NCBI GenBank assembly: GCA_013399855.1
Contig: VXAY01005020.1
Coordinates: 1-64,000, forward strand
DNA: 64,000 nt
Source of the DNA: Oxyruncus cristatus
Lineage: Eukaryota > Chordata > Aves > Passeriformes > Cotingidae
Reading direction: 5' to 3'
The notes beneath the pieces are model-generated. The model had not been told where the DNA came from. It made no database searches and was given only the letters and a program-made list of their open reading frames with translations. The first letter of the stretch is position 1. Each line of letters opens with the position of its first letter. This document shows, in pieces, positions 39,305 to 53,573 of the stretch. The translations under genes and the position numbers were made by a program.

Positions 39305-39525
39305 CCTCATAGAATCATAGAATCATGGAATAGCTGAGGTTGGAATAAACCTTAAAGATCATCTAATTCTGACCCCCTGCCATGGGCCAGGACCTTCCAA
39401 CGAGCCCAGGTCACTCAATACCCCATCCAACCTGGCCTTGAGCACTTCCAGGGATGAGACACACACAGCTTCTCTGGGCGACCTGCCCCAGGGCCTCGCC
39501 ACCCTCACCATCTCACAACCCCCCT
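39305..39525 (-). mobile_element. CR1 LINE 3' fragment
   Basis: A reverse CR1 begins on plus with the tandem catagaatcatagaatcatg terminus, followed by 'gctgaggttggaataaacct', 'gccatgggccaggaccttcc', 'ggccttgagcacttccaggg' and 'cagcttctctgggcgacctg'. The clean terminal repeat marks the true 3' end. Confidence 0.92.
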
Positions 39526-42500
39526 GGAAACTGGCACAGCCGTGCTTTGACTGCGTAGACTTTTGCACTTAAAAACCAAGATGTGATTATTCAACTAAAG
39601 AAAGACAACACAACACAGGAGCTTCTTTCTTTCATTCTTCCACATGGGTTAAGCAGTGCCTGGCCTTCTGTCTTCAAAGACATCAAAATATCCATAATAT
39701 ATCTTTTAAAAGGTTCAGGATCAAAGGCAAGCGAAATCCAATGTGGTTTAATGCTTGTGAAACTCTGGAACATCTTTAGGGTTCACAAAGCTTGTTTTAA
39801 CTTGCAAAATGTTTTTCCTTTAATTAAACCCCCTGTTTCCCAGCCAGGGTGATTCAATTTTATATTCAGCTAAAGTAAGAGAGTGCTGTGTATTAACATA
39901 ATCTGAAACACACACAACAGAATGAGAACAGAAAACTGGATGCTAAAAGTCTTCAGACATAAAAAAGCAAATTTCTGATTAGTAAACAAAGTAAAATAGC
40001 AACTAAAAAGGCATAACAAGACTTGACTACTCTTGGAACAAAATTATTGATGTCATTAACTTTCTTTAATAAGCAGTGTTGCCATATTCGGGAGCTGATG
40101 TTCAACCAGAGGAAATTGTCATAGAATTTTATAGACCTGTGTAAGTTCACATCTACTGAAAGCCTCTCCTGAAAACACTGGGTTAACTTCTGGAACATTT
40201 ATTTCTGTGAGGAGGCAAGTGAAGAGATTTCAGAGGAGAAAAAAAAAAACAAACTAGAAAACTAAGGGATTGACTCACAAAGCTAAAGAGGTAATGGCAC
40301 ACTTAAGTTACACAGAACTGAACTGGACCAATGTGATAAATTAAGAGAAAACCTAGACAGAATATTCTTACTCATGAATATGACTTGTGGCTTCCTGTCC
40401 CATGGTTCACTCCAAGAAGTGGAACAGCAGCTGCTCGCTCATATCCCAATAGCACTGAAAACTTCCCACTTAGGTGGATCATTCCATGGACCTCACACTT
40501 GACTCTACTGACTTTATTGTTCTCCTTTCATAGGAAGAACAGAAATAAGGTATGACTCCTGGCTAACTTTGCAAAAATATTCCCATATGTACGTCAACTT
40601 TATTATTTACTTTACCTGGATAACTGATAGCTAAGTGAAGTGTGATAGAAAATGTGTTTTTTTTAGAAATGTGAAGAATTCTGTTGGGCAGTACATATTA
40701 AGAAGAGGAAGTTTGCAACTGACCTGATTTATAACATATAAAAAATAATTTGAGTCAACTAGAAGCTTTTGCCCTTAATTCTTTTGGCATAAGGAACAGA
40801 TACTATCAACAAACGAGGGAAAATGACAGGCTATAATACCGTTCAAAGCCTACTCTAGAGATAGAAAAGGTATTCTGGAGCTGACAACTAAACTGCTTTT
40901 GACAAGTAAGAGTGATCCACCTGGAGTGATAGATTTATCACTTTAAAAAAACAGCTTAAGAGAGAGTGAGAGGTGAAAATTCAAAGAGATGTCCAGTCAT
41001 GAAAGGTGAACATGAGAAACAACTGGGAAAGCTTTCAGGAGCATTCCATGGCTTTGTAGCTATACCAAGAAAACACTGCAGATCTGGTTAGATAAATTTG
41101 TTCTGCAATAAGCTTCAGATAGGAGAAAGACAAAAACCGTGACTGTTCTAGATCTGCTGCTATAAATTCAAGCTTAAGCTGACCTTAAACCAGAGATGCA
41201 AATAGAAACAGAAAGAAATCTACCTCTCAGTGAAGATTTACCTTGGACACTGCCCTGGGAAGTGTTGTCAAGAGTTTCCTGAAGGGGACTTTGGAGTTTT
41301 AAACCTTTTTGTTGGCTCAACAGACCCCTGCTAAATCTTAGCATTTCTTGCAGACCAAACTGTATTCTTACCATCAGTTTTTAACTATGATTCTTTACTT
41401 TTTCATGGGTCTCAGAGTAGGAATTATCCTTAAAGGTATGCAAACTACATTTGGATTGATGTTTGGAAATCTTTGCTTTGTTTCACCAGTGTCTGGGAAT
41501 TCTTATAGTTGCTCCTTTCCAAACAAAAGGAGTTACCATAGAGAAAAATGGTAATATCCCTACTACTGGAGTAAAGCAGGCTTCACCCTGTTTCTGTCTA
41601 CTGCCAAACCACCAAGATGTTCCCATTTATTTTTAAAACTTATTTAGAAATCTGAATCTGGATGGGGATAGGAAAGTAAAGTCAACATTGGGTAAGGAAA
41701 TAGCATTTCAGTTACTTAGCTTGCACTAGGTTCACCCTTATTTGTTATTACTAAATTAACTCTGGGCTGGAAAGGAGAGGAAAGCTATAATCAGTTGCTT
41801 TTAATGCAGACTTAAAAAATTGTAGCCAAAATTTTTTAGTATTCTGGATTGCTTTACCTATTTGCATCCCCACAGTGGCAACTGCACTTAGAGAAATCTA
41901 AAGAAGTCAGTTTTGGGGCAAAACTTTCCTTCCATGGCAGTGAGCATGCAAAAAAAAAATAAAATAAAAAAAAATAGTACTTGCTATTAGATCTTGAGAT
42001 AGGTGGGGATTTATTTTGGTTGAGTTTTTGTTTGTTTGACGGTTTTGTTTGGGGGTTGTTTTGTTTCTGTTTTTACTGTAACATATCCATTTTAAGCAAT
42101 AGAAATGTCTCAGCTTAGCTGTGCTGTAGTATAGTGTCTTAGAATGAATCAGAGCACCGTGAAGCATTCAGATATGATTACTTCTCAAGCACAAATGTTG
42201 GTTTGTAAGGCACTATCAGACAACATTCTCAAGGCTGGTTGCAAAACTTGCTATAAAAGTTTGGTTGCCAGCTGTATGCTTGGTATTTGGTTTTGTGGGC
42301 CATGGGAGCTGTAGGATGCTAGGTTAGTTTTTTCCCTATCCTCTTCTCCAAGGTCACCAGGAATAAGATTTCCAATGTTATGTTTCACCAGTTTCATGGG
42401 CAAAACTGAATCAATTTCTTGTCACCAGAATTACTGTTGTACTGATGTCCTTGCACAGAGGTGAGGGCAATTATGTTTTATCCAATGGAGTCCTGTTTGC

Positions 42501-45065
42501 TGCCTCTCATCTCTGAAGGCTCAACTTTGTTGTGCAGAACTGTTTATGGTCAGCACATAACATTTTATCCCTTCTGGAGAGTTAACATATTTGTCAAAAT
42601 GCTCAGCTGTTCTGTAAATGTTTATGTTTCTTGTAAGGGCCACCAACAGAGTATATGCAACATGAATCTACAATATTTGGCTCTGACCTGCCATTCCAGT
42701 GGAGCAATTAATTGACAGAACTTGCTTGACACAGCATAATTAGTAATCTGTCTCATCTATTTTGCTTCACTGTACTGCTAAGAAAGCTAACAGTGCAAAA
42801 CTGATTCTTTTTTTTTTTTCTGGAAGCAAGAACAGCTCTGAGTCCCAAGCTTCTTATCAACTGCACTACACAAGGATAATGTGGTAGCTTCACAATTGTT
42901 TTCCTACTGGGATCTGATGTTGGCTGGATTTCCAATTTCTTCTCTCTAGTTGTTTAACTATTCCCTAACAAAGCCTAAGGCCAAATGTCATCAGATCCCA
43001 TTCGAGTCCTTCTGCAGGGCAGAGGTGAGGGCAAACTCAAAGTGTTTTCCTGACACACATTGCCTTGCCAAAGTGCCATCTAGGATCACATTCTTTTCTC
43101 TCCCTAGAAATGTTCATCTGCTCCAATTTAGAACCAGCCCTAATCTTCCAATGTGGGGAGCAGCTGCATGGAGGTTCAGTTATGCCTTTGTGCTGGCTGG
43201 TAATTTTAGGAAAGACTGACCAGGTGTTTCAACATTTTAAAAGTTAATAAAAGCAGAATCTCCTTGTGAAGATGCTTGTCATTTTGGAAGCCATTCTTTC
43301 AGGCACTTTACCACAACAAGGATCCTTCACCTCTCCTTCCCTAAACACAATGTAAGAAGGAAGTCCAAGGTGTCATTACAAGTCCAAACTTTACTGAAAA
43401 TTTGATTGAAAACTCAGCAGCATTATGAAAACACATTGCCATGAAATGCTTTTTAATGACGTTCTTGATACTGTTGTTTACAGGTGAGTAAAGGAGACCC
43501 CTAAGTCATAGGACAAAGAGGAGATATTCTCCTGAAAAAAGGCACGTGGTGAACACTTTAGGGGCTGTGTTTACATACAGTGTTAGGCATGGATGCAACT
43601 CTGATATGAAATAGACAGTTCTTCCTGGGAGCTCTTAGTTTCCTATCTTTTCCTTCCCAAAGTGGAAGATTCCTTGCATGTGAAAACAACTGCTTGCAAA
43701 TGTGGTTGAAAATGCAGCTTTAAAACCATAGATGCAAAAAACAAAGACTTTGTTCATGTCAAAAATCTGCTGAATCCTGTATTATTCATCTGCCCATGTG
43801 TAATTTAATCTGGCACCATTTCCAGTGATGTCATGCCTGGAACGTCCAGCCCTGTGGAGAGAAACTCTCCGGGACAGAGCTGCTGCATGAGGTGGAGAGA
43901 TTAGCAGATGTGGTAATTCACTCTTGGAATGGAGTTCATATCAAGTTGCATATTTGAGTAAAGGCAGTTTCTGTTCTTTAATCCATGTAGTTTTGGAGCA
44001 GGCATATGTTCAAAAGACAGGTAGGTGACGAATTCTATAGCCAGTTCTGGCTGAATATTGCAATTTTAAGGAAAAGTGTTCCATTATTTCATTTCATGTC
44101 ATTTCTAGGCAACTGGCTTTGCAGCTGTGGGATAAGGAACGTCTGGCAAAATCTGTTCCATGTAGATAAAGTTCTGCTGCAGCATGAGTCTTCTCCCACC
44201 TCAGCTGAGAAAAACTGTGGTCAGTTTTAGTCCCGGGTGTAGGTAAGCGACAGTCATCACTCAAGTGAAGATGAGTGGTAGTGATGACTGCCTAGTAGTT
44301 AGAATGCCCCCACTAAGTGATGGTCCTCCGGTAATGGATTTTGACAATTTTCAATTTAATTATGTTGGTAAAGATGTTAAATCACTGGGGTTATAGTTTC
44401 ACAACAGACCCAGCTTTGGTATCTTTACCCTCATTGCCCATTACTTTGTTTTGATTAGGGGCAAAAGCATCAAAGCAGAGCCGGGCAGTACTTAGTCTAG
44501 ATGACAGTGTTATAATCTTGTGGTTTCTGATACGAACACAGCCAGAGGGTGTAGCCTTTACAGAGAAGTTCATTTTGTACAGGGACTGTATGGGAAGACA
44601 ATACAGTTTTTGATCTTGGACATGTGGACCGACTCAGAATTGAGGCTTGGTGCAAACTAAAGTTCATCTTCTACTACCTGGTAGCCTCTTTGGATATCTC
44701 TTCTTAGTCTGTGCTCTTCCCAGCATGAGTAAAATTACTAATCAAGGATATATGTTTCAATGACCCCACACATGCATTCCCACTAGGAGGATAAATACAG
44801 CCACAGGTACTTGACATCTATCTGCTCTTTTATCCTGGGACTTAGTTATAATTTATGGCTGCCAGTTTTTGACAGAAGGTGTTTCTAAAGAGTGAGAGAT
44901 TCTCTGCAATGAGGTAGCAGAGTACCATTAGCATATAACAGTCAGCAGATAGGATTTGGTTTGCTTTGTGACCTTTGTCATTTAGCAGCATTTACATAAA
45001 ACAAATACTGCACAAGAAAAAAATCCAGCACTTTCTTTCTCCAACTCCCTCCTGCTTTAGTGGAG
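39526..45065. other. 5.5-kb gene-free interval
   Basis: No recognisable gene or classified transposon. A-rich DNA lies at 41949-41975, a T/G-rich stretch at 42011-42075 and a T tract at 42808-42819. Open frames of at most 89 codons appear random. Confidence 0.4.
42011..42075 (+). repeat. T/G-rich low-complexity tract
   Basis: Imperfect TTTG and TTTTG units, similar in kind to the 13.4-kb tract. Confidence 0.8.
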
Positions 45066-45469
45066 CTTTGAATTGGGATTGTTCAGCCTGGAAAAGAGAA
45101 GGCTTTGGGGTGGCCTAATTGTGACCTTGCAGTACCTGAAGGGTACTCCCATTTCTGAAGGGAACCTGCAGGAAAGGGACTTTTTACAAGAGCCTGTAAT
45201 GACAGAACAAGGAAAATGGCTCCAAGCTGAAAGAGAGTAGGTTTAGTTTAGATATGAGGAAGAAATTCTTCCCTGTGAGGGTGGTGAGGCCCTGTAAAGG
45301 TTGCCCAGAGAAGCTGTGGCTGCCCCATCCTTGGAAGTGTTCAAAGCAAGGTTGGATGGGGCTCTGAGCAACCTGTTCTAGTGGAAGGTGTCCCTACCCA
45401 TGGAAGGGGGTTGGAACTAGATAATATTTGAGGTCCCTCCCAACCCGACCATTCTATGATTCTATAATT
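45066..45469 (+). mobile_element. CR1 LINE 3' fragment
   Basis: Forward element from 'gaattgggattgttcagcct' through 'gcagtacctgaagggtactc' and 'ggaagtgttcaaagcaaggt' to 'cccatggaagggggttggaa' and a clean ATTCTATGATTCTATAATT terminus. ORF2 C-terminal codons are recognisable but frames are broken. Confidence 0.93.
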
Positions 45470-47502
45470 CAAGCTCTTCATATTTAAGGTTTCTTAAGTA
45501 GTAGCCACTACTTTTTTCTTATGTGTGTGCAACATCAGCAAAGTATTTCTCCTTTGATCTGGGAAACAACTGAATTGGTTCACTCAATATATTCAGAACA
45601 CCAGCTTATTGTAATTCAATATAATTTTGATTCAATATAATCATCGATAAAGGAATCCAACTACTTGTTAGTCTCTCTTACCCAGGTTTCTGAATGGAAC
45701 TCACTATTTGCCAAGACAGTTGCTTCTCTGCCCAAATTCTAACACTGTAAAGGAAGTCAAATAGGAAACTTTATAATAGCTTTTTTTTTTAAAAAAAAAT
45801 TGCTGTCAAAAGCTGTCACAGATGAGCTTGAACAATTATTTTGTTTTGATGAAGACCTCTACAGAATAATGTTGTGCTTGAAAATTCTTTCCACATGAAG
45901 GTTCTCAAAAGCTGTACTCCCAAGGAGTAAGGACTCACCACACTCTGCTCCCTACCTGACAGGTTTAGGTTCTAAATGGAGCAGAGCCCAGGTCCTGTCT
46001 GGTCTACATTTGCAGGTTCATTTTCATAGACTTTGACATGTGAACTGGTGTTTAAAAACACTTCTGGCTCCAAACATGCTAAGGCAATGATTTGGAATTT
46101 AGATTGCTCTTCTAAAAGCAAGACCTCACACCGAAACTCTCTAAAAATATTGATTTTTAATGCAGCCATGGGACAGCCTCAATGAAAAGCTTCCTTTCCA
46201 CATGTCATCTGAGGGTTTTACAGATGCAAATATCCTGTGGGCTGCAATTCTGTATTTTCTGCACTATTTGACAGTTACGTAGCAAACTGATAGCAATTAT
46301 TGATGCACATAGACTCAAAAATCTACTAAAATCTGTAACTTAAACTGGATGAAGAAAAATAACCATTATGATAGTAAAAGAGATCAATAACTGCCTTCAT
46401 CAGTTAACCTGCCTTCAATAGTAGATGATGGCCAATAATTTAGAGAGCAACATGAAAAGCTGTGAAAAACACTTAGGTAGTTACATTAGACAATACTAAT
46501 ATGTTTCCTTTTAGTTGACCTGATATTCACTTAACTCTGTTAGTGAATATGTTCAGTCATCCTTAATTTCATGGAAGCACAAGGTATGTCTACCCTACAT
46601 TCAAATATCTAGTTGTTATGCAAATAGACTTGCAAACCCAAGTGAGCATTAGTTTCACCTCTAAGTTCTGGATGAAGAAAAATTGAGGCACAAAACTCTT
46701 AAGTATGTAGCCAACATTGCAGCTAAGCATGTGAAACCTATACTGGAAACATAAAGGTTGTCTTGTTGAAAAACTAGCTTAAGGGCATACCTGAGGTTGT
46801 CCTTTACCTCAGAAGGAGCACAAATGGGAATCACTCATACAGTTATGTTTAAAAGTCAATTGAGAACTGCAAAAGTCTCATTGTCTATCTCTTCATCTTG
46901 TTCAGAAAAAAAGAATAATCAATAAATTATTCTTTAATTTTCATGTATTACTCATAAAAGCAATGATTCTCAATGACTGCAAAATAAAGAAGAGATTTAA
47001 AATCTTAGACTCGTGTTAAGGACAATTATTTACTACAAGCAGAGCATTCATTGTATGGAAGCTACAATATCAGTGTATTTCTACAACCATTCTACCAGAT
47101 AGTGTCAAGATGCATTTTATGAATTATTTAATTGGGCTTCCAATAGAAAATAGCCTGTAAAACTAGAGTTTAGGACTACCTTTCAATATTTGAAATAGCA
47201 AGAGAAACCTACCCATGAATAGCTGAAGGATCAGCTAACGTGTATGTACATTTGGGTGTTCAGGCATTGGGAAGAACCTTCATAGACTGGATTAAGCTGT
47301 TCTGGGATCCCTTAGGATGTTGATGCAAAGCAGTTGATTTGTAGCCTAGAAGCCAGTGAAGAGTGCAGTCTGCTGGTAAACAGCTGATTTCTCATCAATA
47401 TTAGATTTTCAGAGTTCTGCAGTGATTGTATTGTAAACATTGGTCTTTTGTAAAAGTTTCTCAGTTTCATCATTTTTGTAAGTTTATACTTTTAAGCTCT
47501 TA
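45470..47502. other. non-coding interval
   Basis: No gene is seen. T10 followed directly by A9 at 45781-45799 forms a small perfect palindrome. Confidence 0.4.
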
Positions 47503-48386
47503 GTCAGTTTGCACATGACAGCAAGTTGTGTGGGAATGTCGATCTGCTGGAGGGCACAAGGCTTCACAGAGGGATCTGGACATTCTGGATTGGTGGGCTG
47601 AGGCCAATTATATGAGTTCCAACAAGGTCAAATGCCAGGTCCTGTCCTTGGGTCACCACAACCCCCTGCAGCACTACAGGTTGGGGGCAGAGTGCCTGGA
47701 AAGCTCCCTTGTGGAAAAAGACGTGGGTGTGCTGGTCAACAGCAGCTGAACATGAGGCAGTGTGTGCCCAGATGGGCAAGAAGGCCGATGGCATCCTGGT
47801 CTGGATCAGGAACAGTGTGGCCAGTAGCACCAGGATAGTGATTGTCCCCGTGTGCTGGGCCCTGGTGAGGCCTCACCTTGAATCATGTGTTGACTTTTGG
47901 GCCCCTCACTGCAGGAAGGACACTGAGGGGCTGGAGCGTGTCCAGAGAAGGGCAATGGAGCTGGGGAAGGGTCTGGAGCACAAGTGTGATGAGGAGTGGC
48001 TGAGAGAGCTGGGAGGCCTCAACCTGGACAAAAGGACTCTCAGGAGGGACCTTATCACTCTCTACAGCTACCTGACAGGAGGTTGCAGCCAGGTGGGGGT
48101 CGACCTCTTCTCCCAATTATCAAGTGGTAGGACAAGAGGAAATGGTTTCAAGTTCTGCAAGGGGAGGTTTAGATTGGATATTAGAAAAAAATTCTTCACC
48201 AGAAGAATTGTCAAACACTGGAAGAGTCTGCCCAAGGAAGTGGTGGAATCACTGTCCTTGGAAGTGTTCAAAAAATGTGTAGCTGTAGCACCACGATTTA
48301 GTGGTGGACCTGACAGTGTTGGGATGCTGGTTGGATTTGATTATCTTTGAGGGTTTTCTCAATCTGAACAATTCCATGATTCTATA
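47503..48386 (+). mobile_element. longest CR1 LINE copy, about 880 bp, encoding the RT C-terminal region
   Basis: The element starts inside ORF2 ('ttgcacatgacagcaagttg', corresponding to the FADDTKL-like region after the RT active site) and runs to the 3' terminus (ccatgattctatat). A first frame (about 47528-47749) contains [20 protein letters not shown] and [10 protein letters not shown] second frame (to 48350, about 200 codons) contains [51 protein letters not shown] and [20 protein letters not shown]. The two join through one frameshift near 47730-47755. The RT catalytic motif lies upstream and is absent, so this copy is not autonomous, although it is less decayed than the others. Confidence 0.95.
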
Positions 48387-51300
48387 TATGTTTATGTGTC
48401 ACAAATAGAGCATTCTTATGATTGCTGTAGAGCCTGTTCAAGACATGACTTTGTTCTTGTTCAATCTTAGGAATGAAACCACTTTATTCATTACCAATAC
48501 ATTGGATTTCATGACCTAACAAAAGGCTGAGATTTGATTGCCTGGTTAGTCCTGCAGTACTAGAAGTGAGTGAATTTCCTTGTGCATGTTTTTCTTGGAG
48601 AACATTGGAGAAAATATAGTCATATCCAAGATAAACAGATTCCAGAAACTTGCTGTGGAAACCTGAGACAGTGGAAGATTGTCCTACTCATGTTGAATTG
48701 CCTGGAATCCCTGTCAGAAGTGACAATTTATAGAAGATCTATGCCAACAAAAATGGAAAGATGAACAGAAAGCAACATCCATTGTCTTCAAGGTTCTTTC
48801 ATCTTCTTGAAAAGTGAAACATTCCTTATCACTGAGCACCACCAGCACAAATTCAATCCTGACTCACAAACACTGGACTCCAGTTTCTATCTAAAAGGGT
48901 GTTACCACAACCACTTATGGGCAATCAAAAGTCTGATGCTCATAATTTTCAATGATCAGAGAACACAAAGCACAGATGTTTAAATCTGTTGTATCTTTAT
49001 ACAACAGTGTTTGCTTTCCATATGTTTCTAAGAAAAAAACCTTACTGATAAGCATTTGTTTCAAGTGTAGTTACAGACAACATAATGAGATAGAAAAAAA
49101 TAAAAAATAGGTACATTTGCTTTCTGCAATATTTGCTTTCTCTCATATTAAGTATAATTGGATTAGAAAAAGATGGTAAACAAGATATTGAATGCAATAT
49201 GGGGATTTAACTATATACATCTAAGTTCTTAGTTCATGAAGCTGACAGAATAATTTATTACAGAGTACTGTGAAGGCAAAAAAAAATTCTGTCAAATTAA
49301 TTGTTTGAGATTTTGATTCTTGAATCCAAAGAAAATCCTTTGTTTGACAATACCTCAGAAAAACAATCACCTCTGAAAAACCATACTGAATTCTAATAAA
49401 TATTTAAAGGTAATGCAAGTAATTAGTTTTTGAGGTGCTGTAATTTTTAACTTGTTTTTGGGGAGACTGTAAACAAATCTACAGCTCACAGTAAATTCTT
49501 CACTTACAACAAGAGTGACTAATTTGATAGTCATATAATGGAAATGAAGTGTGTTCAGCAAGTGCTGGCATGATGTATGATTCAGAAAAGGAAAAGACAC
49601 TCAGGAAGAATATAAATTTTTACCATCCTTATTTTGTAAGTCTTCGCTGCTCACTGCTGACATGGCATCTACTCTAGTAGAAGGTTGACCAGTGTCTGCA
49701 AATACTGTGTTCTTCTTGAGGCTTTTTTTTTCAAAATACCAGTGTTCATTGATCCTATCTGTTCCTGCAATAAAGTGGTAGAATGAATAGAGTGAGATCA
49801 GTGAAAACTTTTCAAATATGTAGAAAAACTCTCATTTGCACATTTCTGTTGTGATAATTCATTAGTTACTCGAGAATTTGTCCAGCAAAATTTAAAACAT
49901 ACCAGTAATATACTGAGAAGTTGTAATTTAGGAACACAAGACATTCCAACATTGCTATCCAGAAAAACCTGGTGATCACAGAGTTGTACCAGAACTGAGA
50001 TAACTACTTTTCATTTTTGAAAAATATACCAAAATATGACAGTAAGCATTTCTTAGAAAATGTAACGTGAATCTTTATAGTATCATAGTTGACATATCAG
50101 GTGCAAGTCCTGCTGTCATAATGGGAACCATATAGAGATAAAGAAAAATTAAACACTTGAAGATTAGAAGAAAGTTCAATGGGAAGAGTTTGTTGTAAGA
50201 TTTAATATATATAACATGAAAGTAATTCCTGACAAGAGTTTTTTAATTCAAGCCATTAACACTAAACGTCATACGAAATGTAATATGCTGTCACACAGTC
50301 ATTTAGAAATATGTCTGGTTTTGAGACTTTTTGTAAAACCTCTTCCTCCAGGTAGGCACCAGAAATGGAAGTGCTTTCAGGACAACAGTGAGGGGCTTTG
50401 GAAATGCAGGGGTAATTCTGTTGCAAGACAAACTGTGGACTTCCCTTAAGGATTGGTTTCTTTTGTGTTGAGGATAGTGGAATGACATTCTTCATTGAAA
50501 GAATATATTCCCTCTAGCAGAATTGTATTCTCCAGGTGTCTGGCAGAGTCACCAAGGTTTAATGCTTTGCATTGCTGCTGATAAACAAGCAATACAAAAA
50601 TACATGAAGAGACAGACGTGGAAAAAGCAGGGGACTTCTTTGATTTTCCCCACAGGTCTGAACAGAGGTCTTGACACCCCAAATAAGGGTCTCCTTGTTG
50701 ACTATTCTTTATGACTTAGATGAAGGTGTTTTTTGAGGTTGTCATAACATTATTTTACGTGTCTTCTGAATGCAGATGCTGCTTATGGTGCAAACTGGAC
50801 ATGGACAAGACTTTTAGTAAGGAAACCTGAGAGTTCAGGCTTTCAATAATGATATGATTTTCTCTGTGTTTTGACTGGCACTGCAACATGTCTGTTTACG
50901 TGGAAAAATCTATGTATAATGTCCACATGTTTGTATATGTTAACTTAGAAATTTCTCTGTAGCCTGTACACCAATCTTCCTGAATTAGCAGAAGCCACAG
51001 AAGCATCCAACAACTAACACTTGATCATTAGAGCCAAGTTCAGATAACGTCAGATGAGTTCACTGTAAGGATTTAGCCATAGGAACTCCTCTGAGTTCCT
51101 GGCTTACATAAGTTTTCATTCAGATCATTAACACTTTTTTTTTTTTAACCTACAACAACAAAAACTGAAGAGAAAAATAGTATGCACGTAAGACAAGTGC
51201 AAAAAATCTCATTTTGCCTTCCCAGATCAAGACAGTGAAAAACTTCAGCCCAACCATCAACCCAATCAGACATTTGAGATTTTGTTTTGGTTTTTTTTTT

Positions 51301-53463
51301 TTTTTTTTTTTTTAATGTTACGTAATTGAAGACATGAAGTGCTACTTTTTAGCAAGAAAAGAGAGAAAAGAAAGAGCTCTTGCTAGTAAATGCTTTCATT
51401 TGAGAAGTCCTCTGGAATGTTAGCATAGATAAGAGAAGTGACATGCACTTGATATTTATAATTTTTGTCTTTTATGTGGGAACTTTTGACTTTGTGACAT
51501 TTGAATCTGTTACTGTGAAATGGATTCAGATGTTGCAAAAATGCACCAGATTTCCCAGAGCATAAAATTAATTGTCTCTAGGATACAAAACTGTTATTTC
51601 TGTTACACTAAATAAATCAAAAACAATGTTAGGCTAATAATAAATAAAACTACAGTAATAAATAATCTCTTCCCTTTGTCAAGTTTTATGTTTTGCATGA
51701 GAAATTCAAACAACAACAAAAAGCCCCCAAAAGTTCTCAAAGTTCTTCTGATGTAAATGACTTTACTCAACAGTGAAAAAATACACTGGAATGAATCTTC
51801 AATGATCTCCTGCACTGAAACATAATTACACTCAGTCCAAGGGAGGAAAGCTGATATCACCTCTATTCTTTCTTCTGGAAATGACTTTTTAGTGGGTTAA
51901 AGAATATCTGCAATATCCTATCTTGCAGGCAATCAGTGTTCAAGTGATTAGTCTATTCAGCAGAAAGGTCTGTTGACCATGAGAATCCTGAAAGAAAATA
52001 AACTTGTCCTTTTCCATGGCCTGTCAGGAAAAGACCTAAGTGAGAATGCAGAGATTTTTTTTCCCAAGGTAATATCAGATTTGTTTCTTTCCAAATATCC
52101 AGTCCATGGTTTAAAAAAATGTGTTCTGTAGTCAGAAGAACTTTTGCCTAAGTTGAGAATCACCAGGGACAGACAGGGATCTATCAGTGAAATTCTTAGT
52201 CCCTCACATTAGACATGAAAAGTAAGCATGAGATACTTTGCAAAGAAAAGGAGTACCTATACCTTTATACTAATCATTGTGGTCTATTATCTAGTTAAGC
52301 CTCCAAAAAAGGCAATATACTAAAATAAGACCCCAATTACGTTTGAGCCTTGTAAAAATCTTCTACAGAACAAAAAATCACTTTTTTTTCTGCTACAGGA
52401 CTGACATTCTGTGCCATAAGCATAGAAATTCCATTGAAACAGGGTTGATTCAGAGAAGCAGAAAAGCTCTGGAGCATATATGATTGAGGCTGTGTATTTG
52501 TCCTTAAGTCACACCAGGCAACTGAAGAAGTGTTCATAAAGTGAAGTCCCTGAAGAGCAAATAGGTTAATGCTGCAAGAAATGAGACAGTAAGAAGTGAG
52601 AATTTATGTTTGTTTCAGAGCTTCTTGATGAAGTAGGAAATAGTCCACCAGCAAATCTGTGATTTAAGGGAGGGATTTTGATTACCAAGTGTGAAAAATT
52701 AGAAATCCTTGAAGTCAGTCATCAGAAACATCAAGCCAATGATATCTCCAGACTCCTGCTAGACCCTGCTGGTGTCAGGTCCCTTGTTTTGAAAGGACCT
52801 TCTACCAAGGCCAGGTTTGACATCAAAAAGCAAAAATGGTCCTTTTCCCTTTAGCATGCACAACACTCCTCCTCTTTCAGTGATGCAGACATGTAAGATT
52901 TAGATCTCCTCTTTCCCAGAAAGAAGGAACCTCTAGCTCCCATCAGTCTCTCCACCAAGCACCAGATTGACAGGTGTCATCAATTTCCTGAATAGTCCTG
53001 CTCAGTGTAAGTTCTGACATCCTCACTATATATAAATCTCTGATTTGGAGGGCACGCTTGCAAGATTTTTTCAGACCATTGCAAGCTTGTTCTGCCCATA
53101 TCCTGAGCCAGCCAAAACCCATGTAGCTGTAATTTACCCCATGACAAGCCCGAGCTAAAAATTTCTCTTGAGATTGTGAAATACATTAGCTTAGGGGTGG
53201 TGTCACCTAACATAAATATTTAACTTTGATTTGCCTATGTGTGTTGAACTTGCATACATATTCCTCTTAAGATCTTACTCAAGCTGAATTCTTTTAACTT
53301 TCATATCATGGAAAAATTAGAGGTGACTTTCCAATTTTGACCTCCAAGTTTCCACAAATATCACCAGAAACACTTAGGCTAATCCTTGTGTTTTTAGGCC
53401 AATTCAACATTTGACACAAATACATCATCTGTCTTCTGAGTGTCCTTCTAAATACTATTGCCT
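48387..53463. other. 5-kb gene-free AT-rich interval
   Basis: No recognisable gene or transposon. A T23 tract lies at 51291-51313. Overlapping small frames on both strands at about 50216-50714 have no recognisable feature. Confidence 0.4.
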
Positions 53464-53573
53464 TCTGGATGTGACATCTGGGGATATGGTTTAGAGGTGG
53501 TGTGATTATGATGGTGCTGAGTTGATGGTTGGACTAGATAGTTTTGAAGGTCTCTGTCAACTGTACTTTATTT
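53464..53573 (+). mobile_element. CR1 LINE tail remnant
   Basis: Forward, decayed piece: 'ctggatgtgacatctgggga', 'tatggtttagaggtggtgtg', 'gttgatggttggactagata' and 'gttttgaaggtctctgtcaa'. It corresponds to the tail class of the 47.5-kb element, and the terminal repeat is lost. Confidence 0.75.
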
